The notes: a model not told the origin generated them from the letters alone. A stretch of 64,000 nucleotides of DNA from Blastocrithidia nonstop (GCA_028554745.1 JAQOTN010000041.1:620001-684000); one strand, 5' to 3'. Shown: positions 1 to 12,900, numbered from the stretch's first letter. Program-made: numbers and translations.

Positions 1-327
1 TGTCTGTTTGTCAGTAAGTATTGAAAAAGCAAGTGTATACAATATGTGTGCACCTATGTACATGCATTGACTACGGTAAAATGACCAATAAATATGCAAA
101 CCCATTGTGAAAGTAAGTAAAAGTGGTGCACTTATACACTATTACACACGTATTAAGAAAAAGTAGATGTACATGTGAAATAAGAGTAGAAAATATATTT
201 ACATCGCTTGAAAATATTTCAATTATTTATTTTTTTTTGAATGCAATTAAAGAACATAATCAGAAAATAGCAAATTATAAGATTGCTTTTTTTATGTTTG
301 TTTATTTATGTGCGTTTATTAAATTGT
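1..327. other. 3' flank of first gene, AT-rich
   Basis: No gene is seen here. The stretch is AT-rich with short T and A runs and lies downstream of the leftmost minus-strand gene, so it is probably its 3' UTR and the next intergenic spacer. Confidence 0.5.
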
Positions 328-1689
328 TTAAAAGTATGCACTGCTGCGCTTGTCATCACGCACGTTTAGTGCCTGCTACTATCGTGTCACGTCATGTATG
401 GTGCACTGCAGCATCCTACCTTCCATCGTTTGGTTAATACTATCAACTGACTTTGGTTTCAACATTTGTGGTGCTCGGGCGTACTTCCCAGTACGGTGTC
501 GTGATTTGAGAGCGTTGGGGGCAATAGAAGGGTCAATGCCACCTCCGTGAACGGCTAATGTCATGATTGCCTTGGAGTAATTTCTTCGAGGATCATCCAC
601 ATCTGTCATGGTGATACCCATGTGACGTGGCAATGATGTATTTTGTGTGTCCATACTAGTGTGATCACTTTCTTTCCTATTGGTAAACATGCCAGACGAC
701 ACCGCGTAATCTACATCAAATGAGTTATTTCGCATGGCGGCCATATTTGCAGAGCTGTGCGGGACATACCCATCATACCCAGGAGGCTTATTTCGCGTTG
801 ACTTACTCGTGCCAGCAAATAGCTCCTGTGAGGTGGACATCCCCGTGAGTGCCTTACGCTGCGTAGGCACATCAAACGACAAGTGTGAAGTGTACTAGTA
901 TAATCGCTACCTTGGTGTGTCATGAAAGCCGTAAATGTACTCACTCCTGCCAATGTGATGTTTGCACCGAACGAGGTCAAGGTAGTTGACCGGGGTACCA
1001 AACTTCTCACGGGTCACGAGTGAGGAGAGACGAGCCGGATAGGCATGCTGATAGGTGGCATGTGGTGGCCGCAGTGCCGGGTCACACGCACGCTTGTTAC
1101 GAATCTACAGACTACGCTGCACATTACCAACTTGGGCACCACGTTTATCATCATCTACTTGTTCCACTTGACGGGCACGGGCGTAGAAATCAAGACACTG
1201 AATTGGCTGTACCACACGTGAGGCAACATGTGATTCGGACTACCACTGAGATGACGGGTAATGTGTAATGACCACATCTTTTGCATGATCCGCAGATGAT
1301 GATGATGATGATGATGATGATGTTTTATTTTAGGCAGTTTCTAAGTTTGAACTCTACTATAAAGTGTTTTACAAATCAGTAACTTGCTTGTCTTTATAGA
1401 CGTCATCATCATCTTCCGTGCTTATCATAGTCATTTTAGTTGACTATTTATTTTTATTGTTGCTACTATCACCTTCACTTATTACTTTAGGGGTGTAGTC
1501 AGTGTCATAGGTAGTAACCGGTACACGATGTGAAGCCATGGCAAAGGTGTTTATCTGCTGTTCATCGTCTTGTTGTGATTGTGTTGGTGAGGTACGAAAA
1601 GACGCTACGTTTGTTCTAAACTCGTCAACTGGCACACGCTAGTGCAGCGGTGCTCGAGTGTTAATGCTCGTTTTCAGTACAACGTCCAT
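328..1689 (-). CDS. Unknown protein, possible axonemal or cytoskeletal
   Basis: About 453 residues when UGA is Trp and UAR is Glu; with the standard code the frame is broken many times. It ends with TAA at 328-330 after the residues SSAYF. I chose the Met at 1687-1689, the first in-frame Met after an AT-rich spacer. The N-terminal half is acidic with a Ser run coded by a TGA/TCA repeat at 1296-1320. The C-terminal half is basic and contains REKFGTPVNYLDLVR and, near residue 305, PGYDGYVP. The GYxGYVP motif recalls microtubule inner proteins of cilia, but this is a weak resemblance and no family is assigned. In-frame TAA and TAG occur in a stretch reading DLENTLEESSNLETAENK, which makes sense only as Glu. 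Downstream of the CEP19-like gene on the same strand. Confidence 0.6.
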
Positions 1690-2082
1690 TATTGCAAATA
1701 ATCTCTTAACAAGCTACAAATCGTTATTTGTAGTTCTATTACAATAAAGTATGTGTCAAGTAAATTACTACTTCTTCCTTGTTGCTACTTTGACAAATAT
1801 GAGAAAAAAAATAGTATTATACAAAAGTTAATAATTAATACTAATTGCTTTGACATTGTATCATTTAATATTTACACTCGTCGGTTTCATAGAAGAAAAA
1901 AAAAAAGCGAAAGTACAAACTTTGACTGTGACAGCATATCTCATTTTTTATAAAATAAGATCAACATACTAATTTACATTTGCACCACTAAAACAGAATA
2001 AACGAAAGAAAAAAGAAGGAAAAAATACAAGCTACAAGTATCACAGCCTTAATTTTACTTATTGATTTCTCTTTACATTATT
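1690..2082. other. Intergenic spacer
   Basis: AT-rich, no gene seen. A purine run near 1888-1905 is a polypyrimidine tract on the minus strand and could direct spliced-leader addition for the gene ending at 328. Confidence 0.4.
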
Positions 2083-3573
2083 TTATTTTATTTTTAAAGC
2101 ATCATCATCATCGTCATCGTCATCGTCATCATCGTCCCACTCACTCTTTTCAGTCGGTGCGGTTACGTTAACACGTTTGTCATATACATACCCAACATCA
2201 CCAGGTTTTAGTACATTACGCTTAAACTTTTAATCCATCGCCTCTTTAAATTAACGCAAGGTAATGTCATCGGCACTATTCAGGTCGACATTGTGCAGTG
2301 CTCGTTCAGGATCACGGTACAGTAGGCCTAAATCGGCCTTTTGTACTTACAACTTTGCATTATTGCTATTGTTATTATTGGTTGGCAGAGATGTTGACAG
2401 TTATGTCTTAGTTGCCATAACATCCATTTATACCGATTTTTAATTACTTTTTGCACTATTTATAGCTATTGTTGTAATTGTTGATCCAACAGCGCTTTTA
2501 CCATTCACTATATCCTATTCCTTGTCCTTATCGTATTCTTTTAGATTACTATTACTTTGGTTAGCAGAAGCGATAGTATCGTGTCGCATCAATTGCTGTA
2601 GTTTGACCAGTAATTTTTGAAATTGAGTCTACGAAAGCAGCGCATCATGAGACGCGGCAAGGCGTCGTGCCAACACGGTGGTAGATGTGGTATTTGTAAA
2701 TTCATACGGCAATGGTGCGTAAACTTAATGATGCTAGAGTACACTTGGCAGCTATTATGGTGCTGCCTTTATTGTTTATTATGGTACAGGTATAGCAGCA
2801 GAAGTTTGTTTATTTATTTGCGTACTGTTATTACTACACAGTACAATCCGTCGATGACGTAAATGTTAGTTCTTATGCTGCTTTACTTATTTATTGACTG
2901 TTGCCATATTCTACGATAGACGTGTTTGCACATATTCAATAACAATCGTGGGTGGTTTCACTTTTAGACCAACTCTACGCACTGCACATGTCTTACTATC
3001 ATTAGAGCTTTATGTAGAGTTATTGTTGGTAAGGTCATCCTGCGTTCACCACCGCATCGGTACAAAGGATGGGATAATCAGTTATTGAGTAATGCTGCGT
3101 TGCAATTCCTTCTTGTCAAGTTGATGAATGGGGCTTGAGGCAATCTTGTCGGTCTGCACCTGCAAATAACGCTTCACGTACACTGGTGCGACATTGAAGG
3201 ACAACATGGCCAGACACGTTTGCACCGTATCACTAAAACTACTCACACTACAGCCATTGGGGTACATGTCCGAAATAAGCTCGTCTGACTCATTTATCTT
3301 CGACTTGTGCGTATCTTGTATACGCGTGAACATGTGTGCATATCGGCTACACATTTATTTATATCACAGCGTGTCTACTACACTACGTGGTGTACGTACA
3401 ATGGTGCAATCGGATGTATGCACGCTACATCGAGTACGAAGACACAGTTAACGAAATGCATCATGTGCAGGTCGGCGCAAACGAGCGTACACGCTGAACA
3501 GATGATAAACCAACGCCCACAACTCTACACCGATATCGTTAGGAATAGTAATAGCAGTAGCAGGTGATGACAT
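2083..3573 (-). CDS. CEP19: CEP19-domain protein with N-terminal extension
   Basis: About 496 residues. The C-terminal 300 residues match the layout of CEP19, a basal-body protein that works with FOP and the small GTPase RABL2 to start intraflagellar transport. Seen from about residue 204: KVKPPTIVIEYVQ (human CEP19 has PPAIILIYES at this place), then LARRLAASHDALL, a DPE-containing segment, EFKEAMDEKFKRN, and finally GYVYDKRVNV followed by EW and a run of Asp (human FVYDIEVEF followed by GWD). Two Glu of the segment REFKEAMDEKF are TAA codons. A Ser/Asn-rich insertion separates the two halves. The first 200 residues, starting MSSPATAIT, have no counterpart in the short human protein and are unassigned. 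The start Met at 3571-3573 is the first after an AT-rich spacer; TAA at 2083 ends it. Confidence 0.75.
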
Positions 3574-3856
3574 GAAATGCTGAACAACAATAATAATAAT
3601 AACAATTCTGTGAACTAAACTAGGTTTTCTTTGTTGGAAAAAGTGTTCAACAATTAGAATCAAAAAGTAAAGTATAGCGTTAAATGTATATAGTTATATA
3701 TACAAATAATTAGCATATCAAATATTTAATAATACGTATAGATATATAGTTTACCATAATGTTAACACTGTGTTAAAAAAGTTTATTTACAATATTGCAA
3801 AAATAATTTTTTAATTGTCTAAATTTTATAATTTATTTATTTTAAGCCAATGTGCG
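3574..3856. other. Intergenic spacer
   Basis: Very AT-rich, no gene seen between the CEP19-like gene and the 3' end of PRP31. Confidence 0.4.
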
Positions 3857-4963
3857 TTAACGTGGTCGTGGTGCTTGACGAGTTCGCCGTAATCGTTTTC
3901 TACCGCGACGTTCATACATGTTATGCCCGGCACCTCGTATCACCGGTGGGTCTAATCAGTTTTGAATTCGCCGAATCGCCTGTTTGCGATCACGCAGACC
4001 TTCTTCATTGCTACTTGCACGTCGGTTGGCGTCAATACGAGCCAAGTTGAGAACCATGTTAGCGACTAACCGTAGTGCCTTGGGACGCAGTGGTGGCGGT
4101 AAGTTGGCGACCAAGTCACAGTTACTCAAAAAGCCAGAAGTACGCAAATGAATGCCACTCTTGTAGCCCCGGCGACTGCCTAGTGCAATGAGATCTGCCG
4201 ACTCCATTATGGACAGCTTCTGCACACTACCACAAATAGCAAACAGTTGTGAGGTAATGGCAGTACCGAGAAAGGCACACAAGTTTGGACAGATTAACGG
4301 CATGGCACTTTGAATGTACTACAGAAAGGTCTGCTTAGCCATTTATAAATTTTACATCTACTGACAAGACTCTAATACACGGGTAAGCTACTCATCGGTG
4401 AGCAATCGGCCATGTGTGGTGGAGGCACAGGCAATGACCACCACCAGCAGCTGCGAGGGCATTAATTCCGTGAGTGATTCCACGTCATGGCTCAAATCTA
4501 CTTTATTCGCAATTATTTTCACCATCTTACCATACTGCACCGGATCTGTGATAAAGAGTGCTAGTTATGGGAAGTGAACACTGTAGTGAGCACGAAGAAA
4601 GACAAAGACACGACTCTTTGCCACCTCAATGCGTAGTACCAGATTGCTGCACTAGGAAACGTACTCGTATTATGGGTCATCGGGTGTAATCGCATTCTTG
4701 ACACTGAGCATGCCTTACTCATCGGTGTGCTCGTAATCGCTCAACTTGTGAAACATATTGCTGAGGTAAACTGAGCGCAGAAGATGAGTAACTTGAGTGA
4801 CACTGTGATACTGTAGTGCGTCATCCTCAGTTAACGTAGTTTTGTCAATGGTTGCACTTGCGTTATTATCATCATCCTCATCACCACTGTGGACACTAAT
4901 GTTCTTATTTTTTTCACTGTTAACATCATCATCATCATCATCGTCAAAATCACCATCACTCAT
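3857..4963 (-). CDS. PRPF31: Pre-mRNA splicing factor PRP31
   Basis: 368 residues, shorter than the roughly 500 of human PRPF31. PRP31 is the Nop-domain protein that bridges U4 snRNA and the 15.5K protein in the U4/U6-U5 tri-snRNP. Seen in order: an acidic Asp-rich start; DDPEYEYVSECSNL (family DDPEYxxIVEANNL); RAHYSVHFPEL; VVIACASTTHGRLLTDEEL (family VSVTASTTQGxxLxEEEL); TFLEYIQSAM then PNLCAFLG (family YEYVESRM then PNLxxxxG); GYKSGIHLRTSGFLSNCDLV; LPPPLRPKALRLVANM; a basic tail. TAA is the Glu of DDPEY, TAG the Glu of VSE, of EEL and of LEYI, each at a conserved Glu, and TGA codes a Trp near the C-terminus. It supports cis- and trans-splicing, so a splicing gene with nine or so former stops is itself good evidence for the code. 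Ends with TAA at 3857. Confidence 0.93.
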
Positions 4964-5372
4964 TTTATTACTATTTACAGTTCTGTTAGCAATAAACGCA
5001 GAAGTTGCGTTGAATGTCTACATACTTTCTTCTTAGTCAAGATCCGACATGGCTATACAACAGTTTAAATTCTATTTTGTAATAATATTTTTTATATAGT
5101 TTATTCGATTTATGCTAAACAAAACAACAACACAAGTACAATATGATAAACTATAATCCAAGAGATGTTTGTGTAAACAATTGAACAACAAATTACGTTA
5201 AAAAATTAGCAAAGCAATAACAAATAGCACAGGTGCATTTAATTATTTAGTACTCTATTTACATTGAGAATTGTTAATATTACCAACGTTAAGAAATAAA
5301 ATTTGTGATTGATATATTTTTTAATGTTTATAACATTTCATGTATAGTGATATCATCATACTTTTATCAATA
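4964..5372. other. Intergenic spacer
   Basis: AT-rich spacer upstream of PRP31 and downstream of the MFS gene. No gene seen. Confidence 0.4.
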
Positions 5373-7412
5373 TTATACATTTGAACTTATACAATGCGTG
5401 TCACAACTGACTTCACATTTGTGTGAATCGCAGTAATCGTCACTTGTCAACGTTTCATTACCGTCATCACTTTCATCGCTCACACGAACATCCTACTGTA
5501 GCAGTAATGTTGTGTTTCACTATTCTGCTAATTGTGTACTGTCTGTTGCACATTACCTGCTGGCTTTCTTTTCTTTATCATGTGTAGACTTTTCATTAAC
5601 ATCATTATTTACACAATTGTTATTATTATCAGCATCAACTCCATGACTACTTTTCTCTAGCCCTTTTTCTGTTTCTGCTAAAGCTAATATACTTCGGCCG
5701 TGCTATGCCAGATAGTAATCTATTACAAAAAACACACCACTCAGCAATGTCATGACCAACGCCATCACACGAAACATTCACCGTGGTCCTCAGTACGAGT
5801 ACATGGCGCCACCAATGACGTTGCCAATCACGGGGCCCACCCCAAACGCGGCACTGCTGAGAAGGCCATTGGCGGTGTGCGAGAGCGAAGGTGGGAAGGC
5901 GGCGTTGACAAAGTGAATACCCGCAATTCACATGAGACCAAACGTTAACCCATGTAACGGTTACAGGAGCAACACAAGTCATGGGTGATAGAGTAACGAG
6001 TAGCACACCACACGAAACGATCAGGCTACCATCGAGAACGCCAAAAGTTAACGATCGCTAAACTTACTGTGCAAATGACGTGAAAACGTGAAAAGTAGAA
6101 TCTACACCACCACCGTCATCGTAATCGAAATGCCAAGTAAAATAGACGGAGCACCAATGCTCTTCAAAAAGACAAACAGGAATGTGCCAATGAGGGAGTA
6201 GCCCAGTCCCATAAAACACTCCGCAATCAAGAAGAGCAAAATACGCTGATGCACAAAGGCGTACCCAATCACGGCACTAAACTTTTGTTATGTGCCATGA
6301 GGCATGCTACGCAATCGAATCGCATCATAGCAGAACATCATAATCGCATACCCAACTCCGTACAACACTGCAGCCGTTCATCACCCACACGCGCCAATGA
6401 GTAACGAGGCAAATGGTGCACACACACCTCAGCCATACCCACCAAAGCACCGCATCGAACCTCATTCCCCTCTACGAGACGCTGGTAAGATGGCCATCGA
6501 GTGTTGATCGTAAAAAGGTGCAATGGGGCACTTGCCGATAAAGTGAATTAGCATCATAAAAGCCACGGCAAACAGTGGCACTTGTGGTAAGATGGTAAGC
6601 ACAAACAATGAGACTGTAGTGGCTATGGTGGTAACAACCAAGATCTGACGCCCACACTTGTAGCGATCGGCAATGTAGGCTAAATAGGGTAAAATGATCA
6701 ATGTACTTAGTGGGTTGAGTGCGACTACAACGCCAAGTTATGATGGGTTTAGTCCGCGATCGGTGAGAAGCACCCCGTAGTACGGAGACGCACCGGACAT
6801 TCCAGCGTACATGCCAAAGTAGCCGATTCGAGCAAGTAACTTATTTCGTGCAATTGTTTTTTGTTAAATTTATTATTGCTATGCTAACGCTTACACACTG
6901 AGTGGAGATGAAACTGGCAGAGAAGGATGTGTTTTTGATTACAAGACAACCTCACCAGAGACAGGTTATAACGCCGATTATGTACAAGAACATGTGTGTT
7001 TATCATTTGATGATATCACGCCTTTCTAATTGACGTCAACATCATCAAAATTAATATTATTATTGTTGCTGCTCTTTTGCAAACGCTATTGTAATTATCA
7101 CTGATATGGATGTAAATTTTAGTGTGATGTGGTGTTTATTTTACCATTGTATGCTGCAGTGTCAATAGCGTTGTTATCATCGCGATGGTTCTTCTTCTTA
7201 CTGCGAAACATATTGCTGTGCGTTTGCTAATGTGATGTTTCATGCGATTACTGCACTGTTGAAGATGACTGCAACGCACTAGGCTAAGATGACTATACTA
7301 CTTGTGAAGTAGTGTAAATCATAACGGGTTCAACAATTACATTTTACACCGTACGACTATTGCCAACATCCTCTGCTACAATTACTACATTTTTATCATC
7401 TGATCTTAACAT
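5373..7412 (-). CDS. MFS_1-like membrane transporter
   Basis: About 679 residues with a hydrophilic, Asn- and Ser-rich N-terminal region of some 190 residues, then about 12 membrane segments, then an acidic tail of roughly 100 residues. The first membrane segment reads LARIGYFGMYAGMSGASPYY, followed by TDRGLNPSELGVV, and LAYIADRY after TM2; this pattern (few-residue loop with Asp/Arg and Gly) is that of the MFS_1-like group (LacY/nucleoside symporter related). GEWGSMRCFGGYGWG lies before TM5 as in that family, with both Trp of GEWG and GYGWG encoded by TGA. TAA is the Glu of NPSEL. Substrate is unknown. A further in-frame TAA at 5553 could be an earlier stop; I carried the frame to TAA at 5373. 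Start Met at 7410-7412 is tentative, with another at 7320-7322. Confidence 0.82.
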
Positions 7413-7985
7413 TTTTACTTATATTTGTAATTTGTATGATATATATAAAGAAAATTTACGTATTGAGTTATAAACAACTATGAACTTGGTGCAAGTAAAA
7501 GGAATGTACTTATTGTAACTTGTTCATAACGATTACAATAACCACAAAAACACAAATAAAATATATTGAAATAGTGGTGAAGACAACAAATACTAATTTA
7601 TGTAGATGTGTTTGTAGAGTCTTCTCTAGTTGTTGTTGCTCTACATTTGCATGTTTAATTATCATCATGGTTGTAAGTTCTACAATTAATTCATTTAGGG
7701 AGGTGCATAAATAATTTTGATTAACACGCTTTTTTGTGTGAGTGCCTGCTAAACTCATGGAGTTAGTAATATTTTGTGACCATTTTTAAGGTAAGGTCGT
7801 TATATTTGTTAATATTAATGTTATGTAAGTAAGAAAGATATTATATAATATAGAAAAAAAGGATCATAGCAGTTATATGTGTGCTACATTAATTTTTTGA
7901 TAATATAAGAAAGAAAACATTTGAACAGAAAATATATATACATGTGTCTTATAACAATTTTAATTAGATAATCTTTTATATTTTA
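7413..7985. other. Intergenic spacer
   Basis: AT-rich spacer of about 570 bases between the MFS gene and the tetraspanin-like gene. No gene is seen on either strand under the reassigned code. Confidence 0.4.
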
Positions 7986-9611
7986 TTACAAATACTATGC
8001 ATTGTCTTTGCTAATCACACGCGAAAGTCAATAGTTGACTGCACAAAATACACCTACAGAAAATATAGCGGAAAGCGCAAACGCTACGCTGGTGGAAACA
8101 CGACCTAACAAGATTGGCCCACATTATGTAGTAAATGCAATATTGTGCGTGCGTGTCGAGTTTACGTAATATCGGCATTGCTGCTCTACCAACTACGTGA
8201 TATCCGTACCATTATCAATACTAACATATCGTGTAGTAGTAGCAGAAAATGCAGCACTTTCTTGATCGTTTCTGATAATTTTGTTGTTGTTGCTGTTATT
8301 ATTTGGCTACGTGTAATTTACGACTTATCGAAAACACAACTTGTTAGATAAACGTTGTTTGTCATTTTTCTTTGCAACAAGTTTTACTTTAGACAGTTCA
8401 GATGTATTGTACTGTTCATGGCTAACTTCACCAGAGTCGTGATACTACTACTGCTATTATGTCTATCTATTCAACGTAGAAACAGACTATGATAACGAGT
8501 GGTGTGGCATCGTCTCACCCTCACAGCATACATCATAACCAGAACACTTGAAAGCGGCACTAATCAATCACAACGCCTCACGCCCATCTGCGCTTATCTG
8601 CGACTATTGTCAGCGTTGACGAAGTGTGTGACTGATGCCCTCGTAACTGCCACCCAGATAACCTTCCTTTAGGCCAAGGCAAATGAACAAGGCACAGACG
8701 GCGCTAATAAAGAGACACTCAAACGCATAAATGCATCGAAGCTGGTTGCTCCTGTACATGACTCGAAGTACACCACACACCACTGCCGCAAGTACCGGCA
8801 CGCCACATCAAAGCAGACCATACTCGATTAGCTACATCGGTGATGGTGGGTTAAGCAGTAAGTTAAGTGTACCACTAACCAACAATGCAATACTTTACGT
8901 AGACGGTACGTTGGAGTTGGGCTCCGATGGTGGTAATGGTGTTCAGTTTGCCTCATCGCGCACGTTTTCTCGCGCAAATGTGTATGTGATGCCAGCCGCA
9001 CGATGACTCGGTAAACGAAATGCAGTGGCAATCATCATCACCGCAAAACAGCAAAGTATTCAACTCATTCACAGTAGCATTCAACGAGCCACAGAACAGT
9101 GTTGTGCTTTACGCTTTAATAGCTATCACGAGGAGCGTAATGAATACTAACCGCCGTAAACCTCATTACTGGTGTTTTCGTCATTGGCAATTTTAGTGTA
9201 TACTCCATTGTTGTTCTTATAATTGTTATTGTTAATATTGCGCATCTTGTTTGATGTTACTTCGTCATCCATCATCATCATCTTCTTTGTTTTCATCTTT
9301 ACTTGATTAATGTTACCTCTGTCCGCATTGTTATTTACACCAAACGTAAGAAGCTGTTATGAGCTATTTACACTATTGATTAGCTCAGCAGGCGTTGCAG
9401 TCTACGATAACATTTGGCTATGCAAACGCATTTCGTTATTCACATCTGCTCGATACTCATTGCTAGTGTTGCACCTACCAACGTATTTGGTATAGTCATC
9501 GGCATTGTTAGTAAAATTATTGCTATACTCTGGGTTGAACTGATAATACTCAAATGATTACCGCAATGAGGGAATTTACGGCCGAGGCAATGTACGTTTC
9601 GACTATTACAT
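7986..9611 (-). CDS. Tetraspanin-like four-TM protein
   Basis: About 541 residues. A long polar N-terminal region (residues 1-176, rich in Asn) precedes four membrane segments: TM1 about 177-200 (WMLLWMSWIFCCFAVMMIAT), TM2 about 265-284 (GLLWCGVPVLAAVVCGVL), TM3 about 293-314 (CIYAFECLFISAVCALFICL), TM4 about 503-528 (VAFALSAIFSVGVFCAVNYW). Between TM3 and TM4 lies a large outer loop with FKCSGYDVCCEGE near residue 356, close to the CCG signature of tetraspanins, and a further Cys just before TM4. The loop carries a Ser/Asn-rich insertion, so it is about twice the usual length. Several Trp of TM1 and TM4 are TGA codons. Tetraspanins organise membrane microdomains; the partner here is unknown. 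Ends with TAA at 7986. Confidence 0.68.
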
Positions 9612-9939
9612 TGTATTTATAACAAATTTTGCAACTTTTCTTTGGTTTTTTCGAACCTATTTATGTTTTATGTATTATTTACTTAATCAAGTTTAATAAA
9701 AAAAAACAGACAAAATATCATTTTTATAGCGAAAATAATCTGTCCATTTATATTAAAACAATAACACTATTTACAACATTATTATACTTTATTACGTTAG
9801 AGGAAACAAAAATTTATTTTTGTTACAGAATTCACATTATAAATCAGAAAAAAAAATATTTTAGTATTAACTAATTTTGTGTGGGTGTTCGTTTTACCCT
9901 GATAACTGTGTTGTATTTTAGGTTATTTTACATTATTTA
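9612..9939. other. Intergenic spacer
   Basis: AT-rich spacer with A and T runs between the tetraspanin-like gene and the giant gene. A second TAA directly follows the giant gene's stop (9937-9939). No gene seen. Confidence 0.4.
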
Positions 9940-12900
9940 TTACTGTCAATCGAGCTTGAAAGTTTGTGTTTGCTGGCAATAAGTCACGCGTAAAGTGTAT
10001 GTTGACATAGTTGTGGAGCAGTTACCCCAAATCACCTATGCTGGGGCAAATGGTCGATGTGGGTATTTGCGTATTTTGGTTCTAGATCAGACCTCATTCA
10101 ACTACTACTACTCGTCATCTTGCAACATGGTGGCCTTGTTGAACCTGAAAACATTAGTGTTTTTGTTATTATCACGGTTTGCACCAATGTTAGTATCAAC
10201 ATTACCATCATCATTTTTTTCGCTCACATTATCACGCAATGTTAGAGCGTCATCTACTGGGTAGATTTTAATCTACAGCACTGGCTCTTTTCATTCATCC
10301 GACAAGATGTACGCGCTGAGTTGTAAATAAATGCGTGAGACAGACTACGTTACATGCGCGTCAATCGCACTGAGAATATCTCGTGCATTATCGCACAAGC
10401 TACAAAAGTATTAGTTTTACGTATTGCATGTTTGCTACTATTTTACTTCCTTTGCATTATTTGCCTCACTTTCTTCAATAGTGCTACATTTCGCATTTTG
10501 ATATGACATCTTTTAAGTTTGATTAATACATTTATTAGTGATACCATGACAACTATTTCTATCATAATCTTTACTATTATTATCACCATTACTAATGTTG
10601 TGCTAACTGTAATCACGTATAACAATGTTGCGCAAGATGGGTGAGATGAATGCAAGTTGAAATCGCAGTGCACGACGAGGTACGTAATGAATAAACAGTG
10701 GCTCTAATGCGGTACCGTAAAAGTGTAAAATGCCATCTGCAAAGCAACTTGATCTACACTTCTCATTACTTCCCTAGTTATTGACCTCTTCCATGTTGCA
10801 ATCTTCTGTTGTGATATTCATGGTACTAACGTTCTCTTTTTAGTGTTGTGGCTTCCTGTGAACACGTGGTTGACGAAGTAAGAGCGAAAAGTAATCAATG
10901 ACATTGCTTGCACTACGATGGTTTGCACTCTGCAGTTCGTAAATGTGATATCGGCTGATTTGGCCATAGGAGAATGGTTTGTACAGTCGTCGGCTCGTTA
11001 ATGGCAAGCGTAGTGGTGTGTACTTTACCGCAACATACTTACGCGTCATGTTCTCTGATTGTAAACCAACATTATGATGATCACTGTCAACGGCATTGCT
11101 TGATGTACCACACTCCATATCATTTGATGGCCAATCGTATTTTCCTTTTTCTTCCTGTTATTATTTTTTATTTTGTGGTGAATGGTTTGCATATTTATTG
11201 CATACATCCATGTTTTTTTGGTGCTGTTGCTGTTGTTTGGCATTTACAAGTGATCTAGCACATGGCTCCTCTCGCACTACCAGCGGATCACCAATTACAT
11301 GCAATCACTACATTGGGTGATAGAGGACAGGTTTACTTCGATCACGAGTTGAGTCAAACAACAAAGACGAAGAACAGAACGAAGCGCACGAAGGTAAGAA
11401 TTTTTTGCATGCCATGGGTACAACCTCGTCGTCGTCGTCAAATACGTTACTATTTTAGTTATCTGTTCCATTTATGGTCAAGATATTTAATGCACTACTC
11501 ATAATTAATGGCCGTATATCACCTATAGAAAGTGGGTATGTTAGCACACCGCGCCAACCATCACACACACCAGTATAATATGTGCGTTATGTAGTATCAT
11601 CATAATAATTATTATTGCCACAAGTGTCACTATTTTTGTTGATTGTGATATCAAGAGAATCTGAAAGTATCGCATTAGCAAGAGCCACATTCATCGAGGT
11701 TTTACCTTTGCCCAAAAACAACTTGTAATCTTTGCGTTGGTTTGAATACAAATAATCATCATCATTATAATTGTTGTTTTGTAATGCTTTTGCGTTCTGT
11801 TCATGTTATTGCTAATCATGTACTTGTTGACAAATATTTGCGCTTTACACACAAGTCTTACTTTTTAGGTTTTCGTTTTACTTGTCGTCATTCATTGAGC
11901 CATCGATATCGTCATCGTCATCATCATCATCATTGTTACTGTTGTTTTAGTGTTAGTTGTTCTTGTTAATATTACTACTACTGCTTCTGATGGTAAAGCG
12001 ATACAACGTTGCGGTGAAACGCTGTTTCGATGTAATTTGTCGTGAGGCTATTGCACACGTTTTTTAGATTTTGTGAAGTAGTGTGTGAATACCGATTTAT
12101 TGTGGATTTGTCAAATTCACTTTAGCGCTACCAGCAGCAGCAGCAGTACTAATAGTGGTGGTGTCACCTATTTTAGACGTGTTTGCAATTTTATCACTAC
12201 TTGTACCTGTTTTGACAGAAGTAGACTTTAGCGGACACTGAATGAGACACAAAAACGCAAGTAAATTGGCAAACGTAGGTTCATTGGCGTAAATGTCTGG
12301 TTTTATTTCTTCTCTCTCAGTTGCTTCTTTCTTTGCACTGCTATCCTTAGCAATAGCATCATCTGTGACATCATTAGCTTCACAACTTCACTTATTATAA
12401 TCACTATGATTATTATCATCACCATGAATAAGTTGTTTATTGGCAGTAAGAACATGATGAAATAGAGCATGTTCTACATTGCCGACAGCATCAGGCAAGT
12501 TGTTGAAATCAGCTGTAAGTATATTGGGTAGTTGTGGAACCGGTAAACGCATAAACGCTCAGTCAATGCTCGCCTCATTGTACCGGTTTGACTCACTGCC
12601 TTCTACCACCCGCCGAAACAGCTTCGGGCCTCCACCGACGAGCTGGCGAGGAAATGGGGCAAATATAAACAAAGGTGTGTACTATGTAATCAGAAACAAA
12701 TTGTTATTCTTTATTGCACCGTCGTTGCAATTTCCGACACGGAATGACCGTAAACGTGGGAAGTGATAAGCTAGATCATGACTATCGGCAAATGACGTGT
12801 AACCTCCCATTTGGTAGAATCAACTGAGAGTGTGACGTGTCTACTCGTGCGTATGATTGCATTCATTTTGTGCGTGCATGTTTTTGTTGTGTACAGCATC

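Noticed and set aside
123-437. Plus-strand open frames across the window
   Set aside because: They are shadows of minus-strand genes or lie in AT-rich spacers; none shows a recognisable domain and all supported genes are on the minus strand.
11701-11760. P-loop NTPase site in the giant protein (FLGKGKTSM)
   Set aside because: The spacing does not satisfy GxxxxGK[ST] and no Walker B was seen nearby.
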